From the NCBI RefSeq assembly GCF_005144885.1, contig NZ_CP039690.1, positions 6,436,873-6,500,872 on the forward strand: 64,000 bases of DNA, in the 5' to 3' direction. The position numbers and the translations under genes are program-made. The notes beneath the pieces are model-generated. The model did no database searches and was not told the DNA's origin. It worked only from the letters and a program-made list of their open reading frames with translations. The DNA comes from Phreatobacter stygius. GTDB taxonomy: Bacteria; Pseudomonadota; Alphaproteobacteria; Rhizobiales; Phreatobacteraceae. Positions 10,663 to 19,150 of this stretch are shown here, piece after piece; the stretch's first letter is position 1; the number at the start of each line of letters is the position of its first letter.

Positions 10663-11844
10663 TCACTCCGATTCGACTTCGGCCTTGCGGAACGGCGCCA
10701 TGGCGGCGAGCTCGTCGATGGCGCTGGCGACATAACCGCGCTCGCGCACCAGGTAGTCGGCGACCGCCCGGCGCAGGCCCCGGTCGGTGATGAAATGGGC
10801 CGAATGGGTTTCGACCGGCCGATAGCCGCGCGCCAGCTTGTGTTCGCCCTGCGCACCGGCTTCCACGCGTTGCAGGCCGGTCTCGATCGCGTGCTCGATC
10901 GCCTGGTAATAACAGACCTCGAAATGCAGGAAGGAATGTTCCTCGATACAGCCCCAATGGCGGCCATAGAGCACGTCGCGGCCAATGAAATTGATCGCGC
11001 CGGCGATATAGCGGCCGTCGCGTTCGGCCATGATCAGCAGGATGCGATCGGCCATCCGCTCGCCGATCAGCGAGAAGAAGGCGCGGGTCAGGTAAGGTCG
11101 GCCCCATTTGCGCGAACCGGTATCGGTGTAAAAGGCGAAGAAGGCATCCCAGGCCGCTTCGGTGAGCTCCGCCCCGGTCAGTCGGCGAATGGTGATGCCG
11201 CGTCCGTCCAGCGCTTCGCGCCTCTCGCGCCGGATCACCTTGCGCTTGCGTGACGACAGGGCCGCCAGGAAGGCGTCGAAATCGGCATAACCGGCATTTT
11301 CGAAATGGAACTGGGTATCGGCGCGCTGCAGATAGCCGGCGGCGCCCAGAAGGTCCCATTCGTCCTTCATGCAGAAGGTGACGTGCAGCGACGAGACGCC
11401 GCGCTGCAGCGCGACCTGGGCAGCACCTTGCGCCAGGGCGGTGCGCGCCAGGTGCTGGTCCATGCCGGCCCGGACCAGCAGGCGCCGGCCGGTCGCCGGC
11501 GTGAACGGCACGCTGACCTGCAGTTTCGGGTAATAGCGGCCGCCGGCCTGTTCATAGGCCTCGGCCCAACCCTGGTCGAAGACATATTCGCCGCGCGAAT
11601 GGCTCTTCAGGTAGCAGGGCATGACGCCCTGGATGACGCCGGCCGCATCCTCGAGCACCAGGTGATGGCCAAGCCAGCCGGTCGCCCGGACGGCCGAGCC
11701 GGATTCCTCCAGCGACAGGAAGAAGGCATGGTCGAGAAAGGGATCCACGCTGCCGGTTTCATCCGCCGCGCAGGCATTCCAATCGGCTGCGGGAATCTCG
11801 GCCAGGCTCGAGACGATGCGGATGGTGAAGGGCGGGGCGCTCAT
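10663..11844 (-). CDS. FemAB-like GNAT-fold protein (PF04339 type)
   Basis: 393 residues resembling the 'peptidoglycan biosynthesis/recognition' FemAB-like family: N-terminal DPFLDHAFFLSLEESGSA, HHLVLED, a KWGRPYLTRAFF-like central block and the EVCYYQAIEHAIE motif. FemAB relatives add amino acids to peptidoglycan peptides in Gram-positives, but the role of this proteobacterial branch is not established. The gene starts 11 bp after the glycerophosphodiesterase stop, so it is likely the third gene of a RidA-GDPD-GNAT operon. Confidence 0.85.
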   Translation of the reverse strand: MSAPPFTIRIVSSLAEIPAADWNACAADETGSVDPFLDHAFFLSLEESGSAVRATGWLGHHLVLEDAAGVIQGVMPCYLKSHSRGEYVFDQGWAEAYEQAGGRYYPKLQVSVPFTPATGRRLLVRAGMDQHLARTALAQGAAQVALQRGVSSLHVTFCMKDEWDLLGAAGYLQRADTQFHFENAGYADFDAFLAALSSRKRKVIRRERREALDGRGITIRRLTGAELTEAAWDAFFAFYTDTGSRKWGRPYLTRAFFSLIGERMADRILLIMAERDGRYIAGAINFIGRDVLYGRHWGCIEEHSFLHFEVCYYQAIEHAIETGLQRVEAGAQGEHKLARGYRPVETHSAHFITDRGLRRAVADYLVRERGYVASAIDELAAMAPFRKAEVESE

Positions 11845-11855
11845 CGGCTGCTATC

Positions 11856-12608
11856 TTAAGCCCGATAACCCTCGAACGTCACTTGGTCCGCATATCTGGC
11901 GGCGTTCAAACGGTCGTCATCGCTGCGCACCGTCCAGCAGATCACCGGCCGCTTCAGCGCGCTGCGGAACAGCACGGTCGCCGCATTCGGCATGTCGGCG
12001 ATCTTCCACGACAGGAAATGCGGATCGGTGGCCGGAAAATGCGCCAGCGCGGCCAGGTCGCGCCTCATGGTCCGCTCGGCCGGCGTCAGGTGCGGCCGGT
12101 CATGGTCGGATTCGGCGACGATGCCGCGCGTCAGGTCCGGCGCATTGTCCTTGAGCCAGGCGATCACCGCCGGATCGAACGACATCAGGGCCAGCGGCCC
12201 GCGATAGCCGCCGGCGAGCGCCGCGACGCGCCGGGTCAGAGCGAGCTTGCCGTCGAATTCCGATTTGATCTCGACCACCAGCGGCACCTGGCCGGCCACC
12301 TGGTCGAACAGTTCGGAAAGCGTCAGCATCCGGTCGTCGGTGGCCTTGAACCGGACGGCTTTCAAGGCGTCGACCGGGCGCGCATCGACCCGCCCGGTCT
12401 CCAGCGTCAGCCGGTCCAGCGTCTGGTCGTGGAACACCACGGCCTCGCCATCCGCGCTCGGCTGGACATCACATTCGATGGCATAATGGCCCGCTATCGC
12501 CGCGGCAAAAGCTTTCGGGCAATTCTCGATCACGCCGCTTGCGGCATCATGCAGGCCGCGATGGGCGATCGGACGCGCGATCAACCAGCCGAGGTCGCGC
12601 GACGCCAT
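11856..12608 (-). CDS. Glycerophosphodiester phosphodiesterase family protein
   Basis: 250 residues. GDPD motifs are visible: IAHRGLHD near the N-terminus, IECDVQPSADGE (metal-binding Glu-x-Asp) and VVFHDQTLDRLT (catalytic His). Members hydrolyse glycerophosphodiesters to glycerol-3-phosphate and an alcohol. There is no signal peptide, so a cytoplasmic enzyme like UgpQ is likely. The start codon shares one base with the stop of the ridA-like gene, so the two are translationally coupled. Confidence 0.92.
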   Translation of the reverse strand: MASRDLGWLIARPIAHRGLHDAASGVIENCPKAFAAAIAGHYAIECDVQPSADGEAVVFHDQTLDRLTLETGRVDARPVDALKAVRFKATDDRMLTLSELFDQVAGQVPLVVEIKSEFDGKLALTRRVAALAGGYRGPLALMSFDPAVIAWLKDNAPDLTRGIVAESDHDRPHLTPAERTMRRDLAALAHFPATDPHFLSWKIADMPNAATVLFRSALKRPVICWTVRSDDDRLNAARYADQVTFEGYRA

Positions 12609-13066
12609 CAGGCGACCTCGACCAGCGCTTCCACCTCGACCGCCGCATTGACCGGCAAGGCGGCGACGCCGACGGTCGAGCGGGCATGCCGGCCCTTGTC
12701 GCCGAACACCTCGACCATCAGGTCGGAGGCGCCGTTCATGACCTTGGGCGCGTCGAAAAAGTCCGGCGTGCAATTGATGAAGCCGCCGAGCCTGACGATG
12801 CGCACGACATTGTCGAGATTGCCGACCGCCGCCTGGATCTGGGCCAGCACGTTGATGGCGGCCTGGCGCGCCGCCTTCTGCCCGTCCTCGATCGAGACGT
12901 CGCCGCCGAGCTTGCCGGCCATCAGCCCGTTGGGCCCGAGCGAAATCTGGCCGGACACGACAAGCGTGTTGCCGGTGCGCACGAAGGGCACGTAATTGGC
13001 GATCGGCGCGACCGGGGTCGGCAAGGTGATCCCGAGTTCGGCGAGGCGGTTTCCGATGATCGACAT
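12608..13066 (-). CDS. RidA family protein (reactive intermediate deaminase-like)
   Basis: 152 residues with the RidA/YjgF fold signature: TLVVSGQISLGPNG, ANVLAQIQAAVG-like helix, VVRIVRLGGFINCTPDF and ARSTVGVAALPVNAAVEVEA. The last Arg is the residue that in RidA binds the carboxylate of imine or enamine intermediates. This is the longer subgroup (about 150 residues) of unclear substrate. First gene of the minus-strand operon that continues into the GDPD and FemAB-like genes. Confidence 0.9.
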   Translation of the reverse strand: MSIIGNRLAELGITLPTPVAPIANYVPFVRTGNTLVVSGQISLGPNGLMAGKLGGDVSIEDGQKAARQAAINVLAQIQAAVGNLDNVVRIVRLGGFINCTPDFFDAPKVMNGASDLMVEVFGDKGRHARSTVGVAALPVNAAVEVEALVEVA

Positions 13067-13230
13067 GGCGAATCCTTGGCATTTCGGAACGAGGAGAACG
13101 GCGCCGGAACGTGCCCCAAGGCGCTGAGCCGCGCAAGGCGGCTGAAACGCAACACACCCGCGCCGCGTTGTCGCCTCCGATCCGCCCTCCTATGCTGGGC
13201 ATTCGGACCTTTAAGTCCTGGAGCCATCAG

Positions 13231-14061
13231 ATGATCCCGATCCGTCCGCTCGCGTTCGCCGCTGCCGCCCTCCTGTTCAGCGCGGCGGTCCCGGCCGCGC
13301 AGGCCGCCGAACCGGTGCTGACCCCGCATCGCGGCGTCTATGATCTGTCGCTCGACGGCCGGCGCGCGACGCGCGGCATCGACACCGCCCGCGGCCGCAT
13401 CCTGTTCGAGACCAACGGCAATCTCTGCGAGGGTTATACGACCAGCTTTCGCCAGGTGGTCGAGCTGGTGGTCAACGGCAATCAGGTCGTGATGGACGTG
13501 CGCACCGCCAATTTCGAGGAAGGCGACGGCACCGGCTTCCGCTTCACCTCGCGCTCGACCGAGAACGGCGCGCCACGCGACGAGACCGACGGCAATGCGA
13601 CCCGGGCCGCCGGCACCATCCGGATCGCGGTGACCAAGCCGCGGCCGGTCAATTCGGAAATCGACGGGCAGACCATCTTCCCGACCGAGCATCTCAGGCG
13701 GATCATCGACGCGGCGCGGGCCGGCCAGTCGATCCTGGAGGTGAAGGTCTATGACGGCGCCGAGACCGGCGAGAAGCTCTACAACGCCACCGCGGTGATC
13801 GGCCGGCGCATCGAGCCGGGCGCCGGCAGCACTATCGAGGCGGCGGCGCGCGACCCGCGGCTGATGAGCCTGGCGCGCTGGCCGGTGACGATCAGCTATT
13901 TCGAGGCCGGCAAGGAAAGCGCGACGCCGGCCTATTCGATCGCCTTCGAGCTCTACGAAAACGGCGTGTCGCGCCAACTCGTGGTCAATTACGGCGAGTT
14001 CTCGCTGCGCGGCACCCTGACCAAGATCGACTGGCTGACCGAGAACCCCTGCAGCCGGTAA
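13231..14061 (+). CDS. eipB: Cell envelope integrity protein EipB (DUF1849)
   Basis: 276 residues with a Sec signal (to about residue 26, AAQAAEP). The mature part begins VLTPHRGVYDLSL, as in EipB, a periplasmic beta-spiral protein needed for envelope integrity in Brucella and conserved in Hyphomicrobiales. Two cysteines are present, at residue 66 (NLCEGYT) and residue 274 (NPCSR), in positions matching the disulfide known for EipB. The start at 13231 gives a proper signal peptide; upstream in-frame starts (13111, 13192) only add non-conserved residues. Divergent from the RidA operon. Confidence 0.9.
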   Translation: MIPIRPLAFAAAALLFSAAVPAAQAAEPVLTPHRGVYDLSLDGRRATRGIDTARGRILFETNGNLCEGYTTSFRQVVELVVNGNQVVMDVRTANFEEGDGTGFRFTSRSTENGAPRDETDGNATRAAGTIRIAVTKPRPVNSEIDGQTIFPTEHLRRIIDAARAGQSILEVKVYDGAETGEKLYNATAVIGRRIEPGAGSTIEAAARDPRLMSLARWPVTISYFEAGKESATPAYSIAFELYENGVSRQLVVNYGEFSLRGTLTKIDWLTENPCSR

Positions 14062-14131
14062 GCCGGGCAGGGCGGCAGAGCGTCGGCGGCCGCGCGCAAA
14101 CCCTCGCCCACGACTTCGTGGGAGAGGGTTC
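14062..14131. repeat. Dispersed intergenic palindromic repeat, copy 1
   Basis: Starts with gccgggcagggcggc and contains a long hairpin, AACCCTCgCCCACGA..TCGTGGGaGAGGGTT (14100-14131), with one mismatch. The same order of elements recurs at 18868-18945, and an eroded hairpin at 47700-47735. It looks like a REP-type element; on the plus strand it could also slow transcription after eipB. Confidence 0.75.
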
Positions 14132-14146
14132 ACGCATCCCCACTCC

Positions 14147-14195
14147 CCATTCGCCATTCGCCATTCGCCATTCGCCATTCGCCATTCGCCATTCG
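14147..14195. repeat. Seven tandem copies of the 7-mer CCATTCG
   Basis: Exact 7-bp unit repeated seven times, ending 67 bp before the LysR gene. Related short runs occur at about 19127-19150 and, in the opposite orientation (gcgaatgg), at 47662-47678; all sit beside the ccctc/gaggg palindromes. Likely variable by slippage. Confidence 0.95.
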
Positions 14196-14232
14196 CTCTC
14201 TTGCGATTGCGCGCGATAATCGGCAATCGATA

Positions 14233-14247
14233 ATAAGATCGACTAAT
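14233..14247. promoter_or_regulatory. Candidate LysR-type operator in the regulator's own promoter
   Basis: ATAAGATCGACTAAT, an imperfect form of the 15-mer ATTAGATGCACTAAT at 18721-18735 upstream of the hydrolase cluster (12 of 15 identical). The following ACTAATGAATG (14242-14252) is identical at both sites. LysR regulators usually bind such interrupted dyads (T-N11-A) and often regulate themselves. Confidence 0.5.
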
Positions 14248-14262
14248 GAATGGCTTGTCTGA

Positions 14263-15159
14263 ATGGCCTATGGAAACTTCAATGATCTGGCCGCCTTCGC
14301 CCTCGTGGCCAAGGAGCGGAGCTTTACCCGGGCGGCGGCGAAGCTGGGCGTGTCGCAATCGGCGCTCAGCCAAACCATCAAAGCGCTCGAGGAACGGATC
14401 GGCCTGCGCCTGCTGACGCGGACAACCCGCAGCGTGTCTCCGACCGAGGCTGGCGAGCGCCTGCTGGAGACTGTTGCTCCCCGGTTCGAGGAGATCGAAG
14501 CCAGGCTGGTGGCGCTGGGCGAACTGCGGGAGAAGCCCGCTGGCACGGTTCGGATTACCGCCGGCGAGCATCCGGCTATTTCGATTCTCCAGCCGGCACT
14601 GCAGCGGTTCTTGCCGGACCATCCCGATATCAACGTCGAGATCATCGTCGACTATGGCCTGACCGACATCGTGGCGGAGGGCTACGATGCGGGCGTCCGC
14701 ATGGGAGAGCAGGTGGCAAAAGACATGATCGCGGTGCGCATCGGTCCGGCCATGCGCATGGCGGTGGTCGGATCACCGGCCTATTTCGAAAAATATCCGC
14801 CGCCGCTGAGTCCGCAGGACCTGACAGCCCATAACTGCATCAACATACGGCTTCCGACTTATGGCGGCTTGTTTCCCTGGGGTCTGGAGAAGGACGGCCG
14901 GGAGGTGAAAGTGCGCGGCGAAGGACAGCTCGTGTTCAACAATCTCGGCATGCGGCTGAACTCGGCGCTCGACGGACTCGGCGTCGCCTACCTGCCGGAG
15001 GACCAGGTTCTGCCCTATCTCTCGGCGGGCCGGCTCGTTCGCGTGCTGGAAGACTGGTGCCCATATTTTCCCGGCTATCACCTCTATTATCCGAGCCGGC
15101 GGCACTCTTCGCCCGCCTTGACCCTCTTGGTGGACATTCTCCGCTACCGGGGAAGCTAG
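14263..15159 (+). CDS. LysR family transcriptional regulator
   Basis: 298 residues: an N-terminal winged helix-turn-helix (residues about 4-63, FTRAAAKLGVSQSALSQTIK) and a LysR substrate-binding domain. The sequence is of the large group that often neighbours oxidoreductase or hydrolase genes (ending TLLVDILRYRGS). It faces, end to end, the minus-strand cluster 15311-18635. Shared dyads in its own promoter and in front of that cluster suggest it regulates both; the effector is unknown. Confidence 0.93.
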   Translation: MAYGNFNDLAAFALVAKERSFTRAAAKLGVSQSALSQTIKALEERIGLRLLTRTTRSVSPTEAGERLLETVAPRFEEIEARLVALGELREKPAGTVRITAGEHPAISILQPALQRFLPDHPDINVEIIVDYGLTDIVAEGYDAGVRMGEQVAKDMIAVRIGPAMRMAVVGSPAYFEKYPPPLSPQDLTAHNCINIRLPTYGGLFPWGLEKDGREVKVRGEGQLVFNNLGMRLNSALDGLGVAYLPEDQVLPYLSAGRLVRVLEDWCPYFPGYHLYYPSRRHSSPALTLLVDILRYRGS

Positions 15160-15310
15160 CGCCATCCGGCGCCATCCCGCGCCAGCGGCCGGGGCGGCAA
15201 GCGTCACGGCTTTGGCAAGTCTCTTCACCAACGACCTCGCTCGGATTTGAAGATCGATGCGGGCCTTGGCCTGCCGTCGCGCCTGCCAACGGCTTCGCTC
15301 GAGCCTGCCG

Positions 15311-15781
15311 TCAGCGCCGGTACTGCTGGTCCGAGACCTGTTCCATCCAGTCGACCGATTTGCCGTCGAGCGCCTCGGCGATCGCGATATGCGTCATGCC
15401 GGTGCTGGCGGCGGCGCCATGCCAGTGCTTGATGCCAGGCGGAATCCACACGACGTCGCCGGGCCGGATTTCCTGGATCGGGCCACCCCAGTGCTGAACC
15501 AGGCCGACCCCAGCCGTGACAATCAAGGTCTGGCCCAGCGGGTGCGTGTGCCAGGCGGTGCGCGCTCCAGGTTCGAACGTCACGATGCCACCGCCGATCC
15601 GCGCGGGCGCGTTCCGCTGAAACCGGGAATCGACACGCACCGAACCGGTGAAATTGTCGGCGGAGCCTGTACCGGACGGCTGCGATCCGGCGCCGGTGAC
15701 GACGACCGCCTGCTCAGGTTGGGCCAGAGCCACCGAAGCAAAGGCAAGGAGCGCGGAGAGAGTGAGCGTGATCGCCTTCAT
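15311..15781 (-). CDS. Secreted cupin domain protein
   Basis: 156 residues with a cleavable Sec signal ([21 protein letters not shown]). The body is a single cupin barrel: motif 1 [18 protein letters not shown] with metal-binding HxH, and motif 2 [16 protein letters not shown] with a further His. Members of this group are found with carboxymuconolactone-decarboxylase-like proteins, as here, but the substrate is not known. Last gene of the minus-strand hydrolase cluster. Confidence 0.88.
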   Translation of the reverse strand: MKAITLTLSALLAFASVALAQPEQAVVVTGAGSQPSGTGSADNFTGSVRVDSRFQRNAPARIGGGIVTFEPGARTAWHTHPLGQTLIVTAGVGLVQHWGGPIQEIRPGDVVWIPPGIKHWHGAAASTGMTHIAIAEALDGKSVDWMEQVSDQQYRR

Positions 15782-15858
15782 TCGAATCCCCTGAAATGCT
15801 GATGGCGCCACATCGCCGACCGGGTGCGGGTCCGCGCATTGCCGTCCCAAGACGGGTT

Positions 15859-16290
15859 TCAGTTTTTCTGGAAGACGTCCCTGGCCACCGCGACAGCCGA
15901 GACTGCATTCGGCCAGCCCGCATAGAAGGCCAGATGGGTGATCGTCTCGACCAGTTCGTCCTCGGTCACGCCATTCTGGCGCGCCAGCGCGAGGTGGGAG
16001 CGAAGCTGGTCGGGACGATTCAACGCGATCAGCGCGGCCACCGTGATCAGGCTGCGATCCCGCTTTGAGAGTTGGGGCCGCTGCCAGATATCGCCATAGA
16101 GCACGCTGTCGGTGAGCTCTGCCAGCTTGGGCGCGATGGCCCCCATCAATTGCTGCGCGCGCGACTGCGGCTGGGCGGCGGCAGTCGCGGAAGCGGCTGG
16201 CGCCTGCGTTTGAGCGAGAACCATATTGGATAGACCTCCGGTCAGCAGGACAGCGCCGGCGATGAGCAGGTTCCGGGCGAAATGGTTCAA
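15859..16290 (-). CDS. Carboxymuconolactone decarboxylase family protein, exported
   Basis: 143 residues starting at TTG (16290) behind an AGGAGA site at 5-bp spacing; the long ORF upstream to 16365 is unlikely to be translated. An N-terminal signal segment ([12 protein letters not shown]) is followed by a CMD domain: [41 protein letters not shown] and [16 protein letters not shown]. The CxxC of AhpD-type enzymes is absent, so it is a CMD-type rather than a peroxidase-type protein. It is coupled in order with the cupin gene. Confidence 0.85.
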   Translation of the reverse strand: MNHFARNLLIAGAVLLTGGLSNMVLAQTQAPAASATAAAQPQSRAQQLMGAIAPKLAELTDSVLYGDIWQRPQLSKRDRSLITVAALIALNRPDQLRSHLALARQNGVTEDELVETITHLAFYAGWPNAVSAVAVARDVFQKN

Positions 16291-16376
16291 CGTGTCTCTC
16301 CTGAATGTCTGGACCTGAATTGGCAACGGACGTGCGAATGCCCAGTCCCGGCCAACCAGCGGCATGAGGCGGCGGA

Positions 16377-17471
16377 TCAGGCCAAGGCGAGGTGCTGGCC
16401 GAAGAACGCGTTCAGCTTGGCGACGGCCGGCGTCACGAATTGCGGCTTGTCGTACATGTCCATGTGCGTGGCGCCGTTGACGACGAAGAGCTCCTTTGGC
16501 TCTTGCGCCTTCGCGAGCACCTCATCGCTCCAGAACTTGGTGTCGGCCTTCTCGCCCACGATCATCAGGATCGGGCGCGGCGTGATCGTCTCGACCTGAT
16601 CGAAGGGGAAGAAGGCCATCTGCAAGGGCAGGCTGGAGAGCATGTAACGGTTGGGCGAATTTGGATGCTTCGCCCGCGGCGTGACATAGTATTCGTAGCC
16701 CTGCCGATAGAGATCCGGCGTCCTGTCGGTAAACGCGGCAGGCGATTCAGGTACGACCGGCACCAAAGTCACGGGCTCGCCGCGGGCTTCGCGGGACCGT
16801 GCCGCGCTGGCCTGCTTCAGGCGCTCGATCCGCTGCTCGTAGGTCAGGTTGCCCATCGCCTCGCGGCGGGCTTCGCCGAGGTTGAACATGCTGACTGTCG
16901 CGACGGCCCGCACCCGCATCTCGGTCTGGGCATTGCACATCGCGTAGCCGCCCCCGGCGCAAATGCCGAGCGACCCGAGCCGCCCGGCATCGACCTGCGG
17001 ATGCTTCACCAGGAAGTCGATCGCGCAACTGATATCGTCGAGGCGCTGTGCTGGCACTTCCATCAGGCGCGGCTCGCCGCCGCTTTCGCCCTGATAGGAA
17101 GCATCATAGGCGAGCGTGACAAAGCCCAGTTCGGCGAGATGCTGGGCATAAAGACCAGCAGTCTGCTCCTTCACGCCACCGAACGGATGGGTCACGACGA
17201 TCGCCGCATATTTGCGGTTCGTATTGAAGCCGGCGGGCTTGAACAGGTTGGCGACGATCGTCGTCCCCATGTTCCGGGCCGGATAGGTGACACGCTCGAT
17301 CGTGACGCCCTTCCGGTTCGGATATCCGATGACCGCCGGCTCCTTGGCAGCGGTGGATTGGGCGGATGCTGAACTGGTCATGGTTGAAGCTCCGACGACG
17401 ACTGTCGAAAGAGCCAGAGCGGAGGTTCCGAGGAACTCGCGTCGCTGTTCGTTGATGACTTCGGTGGCCAA
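16377..17471 (-). CDS. Exported alpha/beta hydrolase, dienelactone hydrolase-like
   Basis: 364 residues from a TTG start (17471) with AAGGAG six bases upstream. The N-terminus has [13 protein letters not shown], a twin-arginine type signal. The fold motifs are THPFGG (oxyanion loop), [11 protein letters not shown], and the nucleophile elbow GICAGG, where cysteine replaces the usual serine, as in dienelactone hydrolase. Asp (VGEKAD) and His (NGATHMDMY) complete the triad. Substrate unknown; neighbouring cupin and CMD genes suggest ring or lactone chemistry, which is inference. Confidence 0.85.
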   Translation of the reverse strand: MATEVINEQRREFLGTSALALSTVVVGASTMTSSASAQSTAAKEPAVIGYPNRKGVTIERVTYPARNMGTTIVANLFKPAGFNTNRKYAAIVVTHPFGGVKEQTAGLYAQHLAELGFVTLAYDASYQGESGGEPRLMEVPAQRLDDISCAIDFLVKHPQVDAGRLGSLGICAGGGYAMCNAQTEMRVRAVATVSMFNLGEARREAMGNLTYEQRIERLKQASAARSREARGEPVTLVPVVPESPAAFTDRTPDLYRQGYEYYVTPRAKHPNSPNRYMLSSLPLQMAFFPFDQVETITPRPILMIVGEKADTKFWSDEVLAKAQEPKELFVVNGATHMDMYDKPQFVTPAVAKLNAFFGQHLALA

Positions 17472-17552
17472 TGCGAACTCCTTCGTATGGTGTGAATTGT
17501 CAGTGCCGCGCGTGCGAAAGGGGGATGCAGACGCACCCGGCGCCGCTGCGCG

Positions 17553-18635
17553 TCAGTCGAGCTTCTTCTCGCGGAGAAACGTCGACACCAGATCGGCGAT
17601 CGCGGCATTGTTCAGGTCGGAGAAGATGAAGTGGGTGTTGCCGCGAATGCCGATCGCCGGGAGGTGCACCAGTCGGGCATCACCGCCGTGGCGGTTGACC
17701 GCATCAACCCACAGCCGGGCCATGGCCAGACGCACCCGCCAATTGTCCTCGCCACGGCGCGCGGTCGGCTCGGTGGGGATGTTGTCACCGTAATAGATCA
17801 GGATCGGGATCCGGGTGAGTTTCCGGAAATCCTCCGGCGCTACCGGCTCCGGCGCCAGCGGTCCCGCCGCGCTCGGCATCGCCGGGGGCAGTTCGCCTGC
17901 CGGGAAGACGAAGCCGCTGCCGGGTTCGAACGAGACGATCGCCTTGACGTTCTGGTTCTTGATCGCGGTCAGCCAGCCCGGCCCGCCGGCCTGGGAATGC
18001 GTGAAGAGAATGCCGGGGCCGATCTTGTCGAACAGGGCTGAGATCGCGTCCGAGATAACCCCGGCATCGTATGGCCCGGTATTGGGCGTGACCGAGCGGA
18101 AGAACTGGTTCAGCGTCTCGGGCTTGCGGTCGAATTGCACGCCGTCGAAATGGTTGGGCCAGGTTCCGATCCGGAACTGGTCGAAAAAGAGCTGATCATA
18201 AGGCGCAGGCTCGATCGTCGTGGCGACGGTGCTGTTGCCGGCTCGGCCGCGGCGAGGTTGATCGACAAGGTAGGTCGAGAAATTGCGGCGCAGGAAGATG
18301 GTCTGGAAGCCCTCCCGGCCATCCGGCGTGGTTTCCCAGCTCCGCGCTGATTGATAGGCACCGTGCAACATGACGATCGGCAGCGGCCGCGGGTTCTGCG
18401 GCACCTGATAGAAGGCGTAGAGATGATCGCCGTGCAGGCTCTGACCTGCTGCCGTTGGGGTGTTGTTGTCGTAGGTTCCCGGGGTGCTCGATACGGTCCC
18501 GCCGACCGCGAAGCTGCCTTGCTCCTGAATGACAAGAGGCCCGGACCGGCTCGCCTGTTGGGCTGTTGCTGCAGGCGGCGCAAACAGGCATGCCGATACA
18601 AGCAGCGGCGTGGACAGACGCTTCCAGGCGTTCAA
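17553..18635 (-). CDS. Secreted alpha/beta hydrolase (esterase-like)
   Basis: 360 residues from a TTG start (18635) with AAGGAA upstream; an alternative ATG is not available nearby. A Sec signal (LLVSACLFAPPAATAQ) leads to an alpha/beta hydrolase with IVMLHGAYQSARSWE and the nucleophile elbow THSQAGG; the catalytic His is probably in GIRGNTHFIF. Proteins of this group are annotated as alpha/beta hydrolases or esterases of unknown substrate. First gene of the cluster; the candidate LysR site is 85 bp upstream. Confidence 0.87.
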   Translation of the reverse strand: MNAWKRLSTPLLVSACLFAPPAATAQQASRSGPLVIQEQGSFAVGGTVSSTPGTYDNNTPTAAGQSLHGDHLYAFYQVPQNPRPLPIVMLHGAYQSARSWETTPDGREGFQTIFLRRNFSTYLVDQPRRGRAGNSTVATTIEPAPYDQLFFDQFRIGTWPNHFDGVQFDRKPETLNQFFRSVTPNTGPYDAGVISDAISALFDKIGPGILFTHSQAGGPGWLTAIKNQNVKAIVSFEPGSGFVFPAGELPPAMPSAAGPLAPEPVAPEDFRKLTRIPILIYYGDNIPTEPTARRGEDNWRVRLAMARLWVDAVNRHGGDARLVHLPAIGIRGNTHFIFSDLNNAAIADLVSTFLREKKLD

Positions 18636-18719
18636 GGTCGGTTCCTTTTTCTTCGCTAGACAGACCTCATGCTATCCTCAGGGGCATTCCTCGATTAGAC
18701 ATCTAGATGCAATAACCCT

Positions 18720-18736
18720 CATTAGATGCACTAATG
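18720..18736. promoter_or_regulatory. Perfect dyad CATTAG-atgca-CTAATG, candidate LysR operator
   Basis: Six-base arms with a 5-base spacer, lying 85 bp upstream of the first hydrolase gene, and followed by GAATG exactly as in front of the LysR gene at 14242-14252. A related half-site, ATTAG, lies at 18694-18698. Confidence 0.6.
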
Positions 18737-18867
18737 AATGTCGTCGGTCTGCCGCCATTTCAGAGACTGCCGGCCAGCACGGCTCTTGGCGCCGGCGTTG
18801 CGCCGCTTTCGATGGCCCTCGCTGGGCGGCGGCTGACCAGGATCGACTGGTGGACACCGGTGAGTTG

Positions 18868-18945
18868 AGCCGGGCAGGGCGGCCGAGCGTGGGCGAAGCT
18901 GCGACCGCTGTGCGCGCAAACCCTCGCCCGCTTGCGGGAGAGGGT
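18868..18945. repeat. Dispersed intergenic palindromic repeat, copy 2
   Basis: Begins gagccgggcagggcggccgag, includes gcgcgcaaaccctcgccc and ends with gggagagggt, in the same order as copy 1 at 14062-14131. The terminal hairpin is ACCCTCgCCCGC-tt-GCGGGaGAGGGT. Confidence 0.75.
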
Positions 18946-18949
18946 GGCG

Positions 18950-18999
18950 GCGCATAGCGAGCGCGAACGCATCTCGCGTTCGCACTCGCTATGAGGCGC
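18950..18999. repeat. Long near-perfect hairpin
   Basis: CATAGCGAG-c-GCGAACGC and GCGTTCGC-a-CTCGCTATG pair over 18 positions with one mismatch around the 5-base loop ATCTC; outer GGCGC/GGCGCC sequences extend it. It directly follows the palindromic repeat copy 2. Confidence 0.85.
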
Positions 19000-19150
19000 C
19001 GGGTGAGGGTCTAGAATCGCACCCCGCCCATCACCTGCACCCGAAATGCTCGTCCGGCATCGACGCGGCCACCGTCTCCCGCGAAGACGCGGGCGAGGGT
19101 TGATGCGCCGCCGTCGCGCACCACTCGCCATTCGCCGCTCGCCACTCGCT

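Larger units (their letters stand above)
18636..19150. other. 515-bp intergenic region with operator and repeat elements
   Basis: No credible gene. It holds the promoter side of the hydrolase cluster (to about 18740), a second copy of the dispersed palindromic repeat (18868-18945), a long hairpin (18950-18999), and shorter related fragments (19077-19101, cccgcgaagacgcggg) plus imperfect cactcgccattcgcc repeats up to the dinB stop. Confidence 0.8.
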
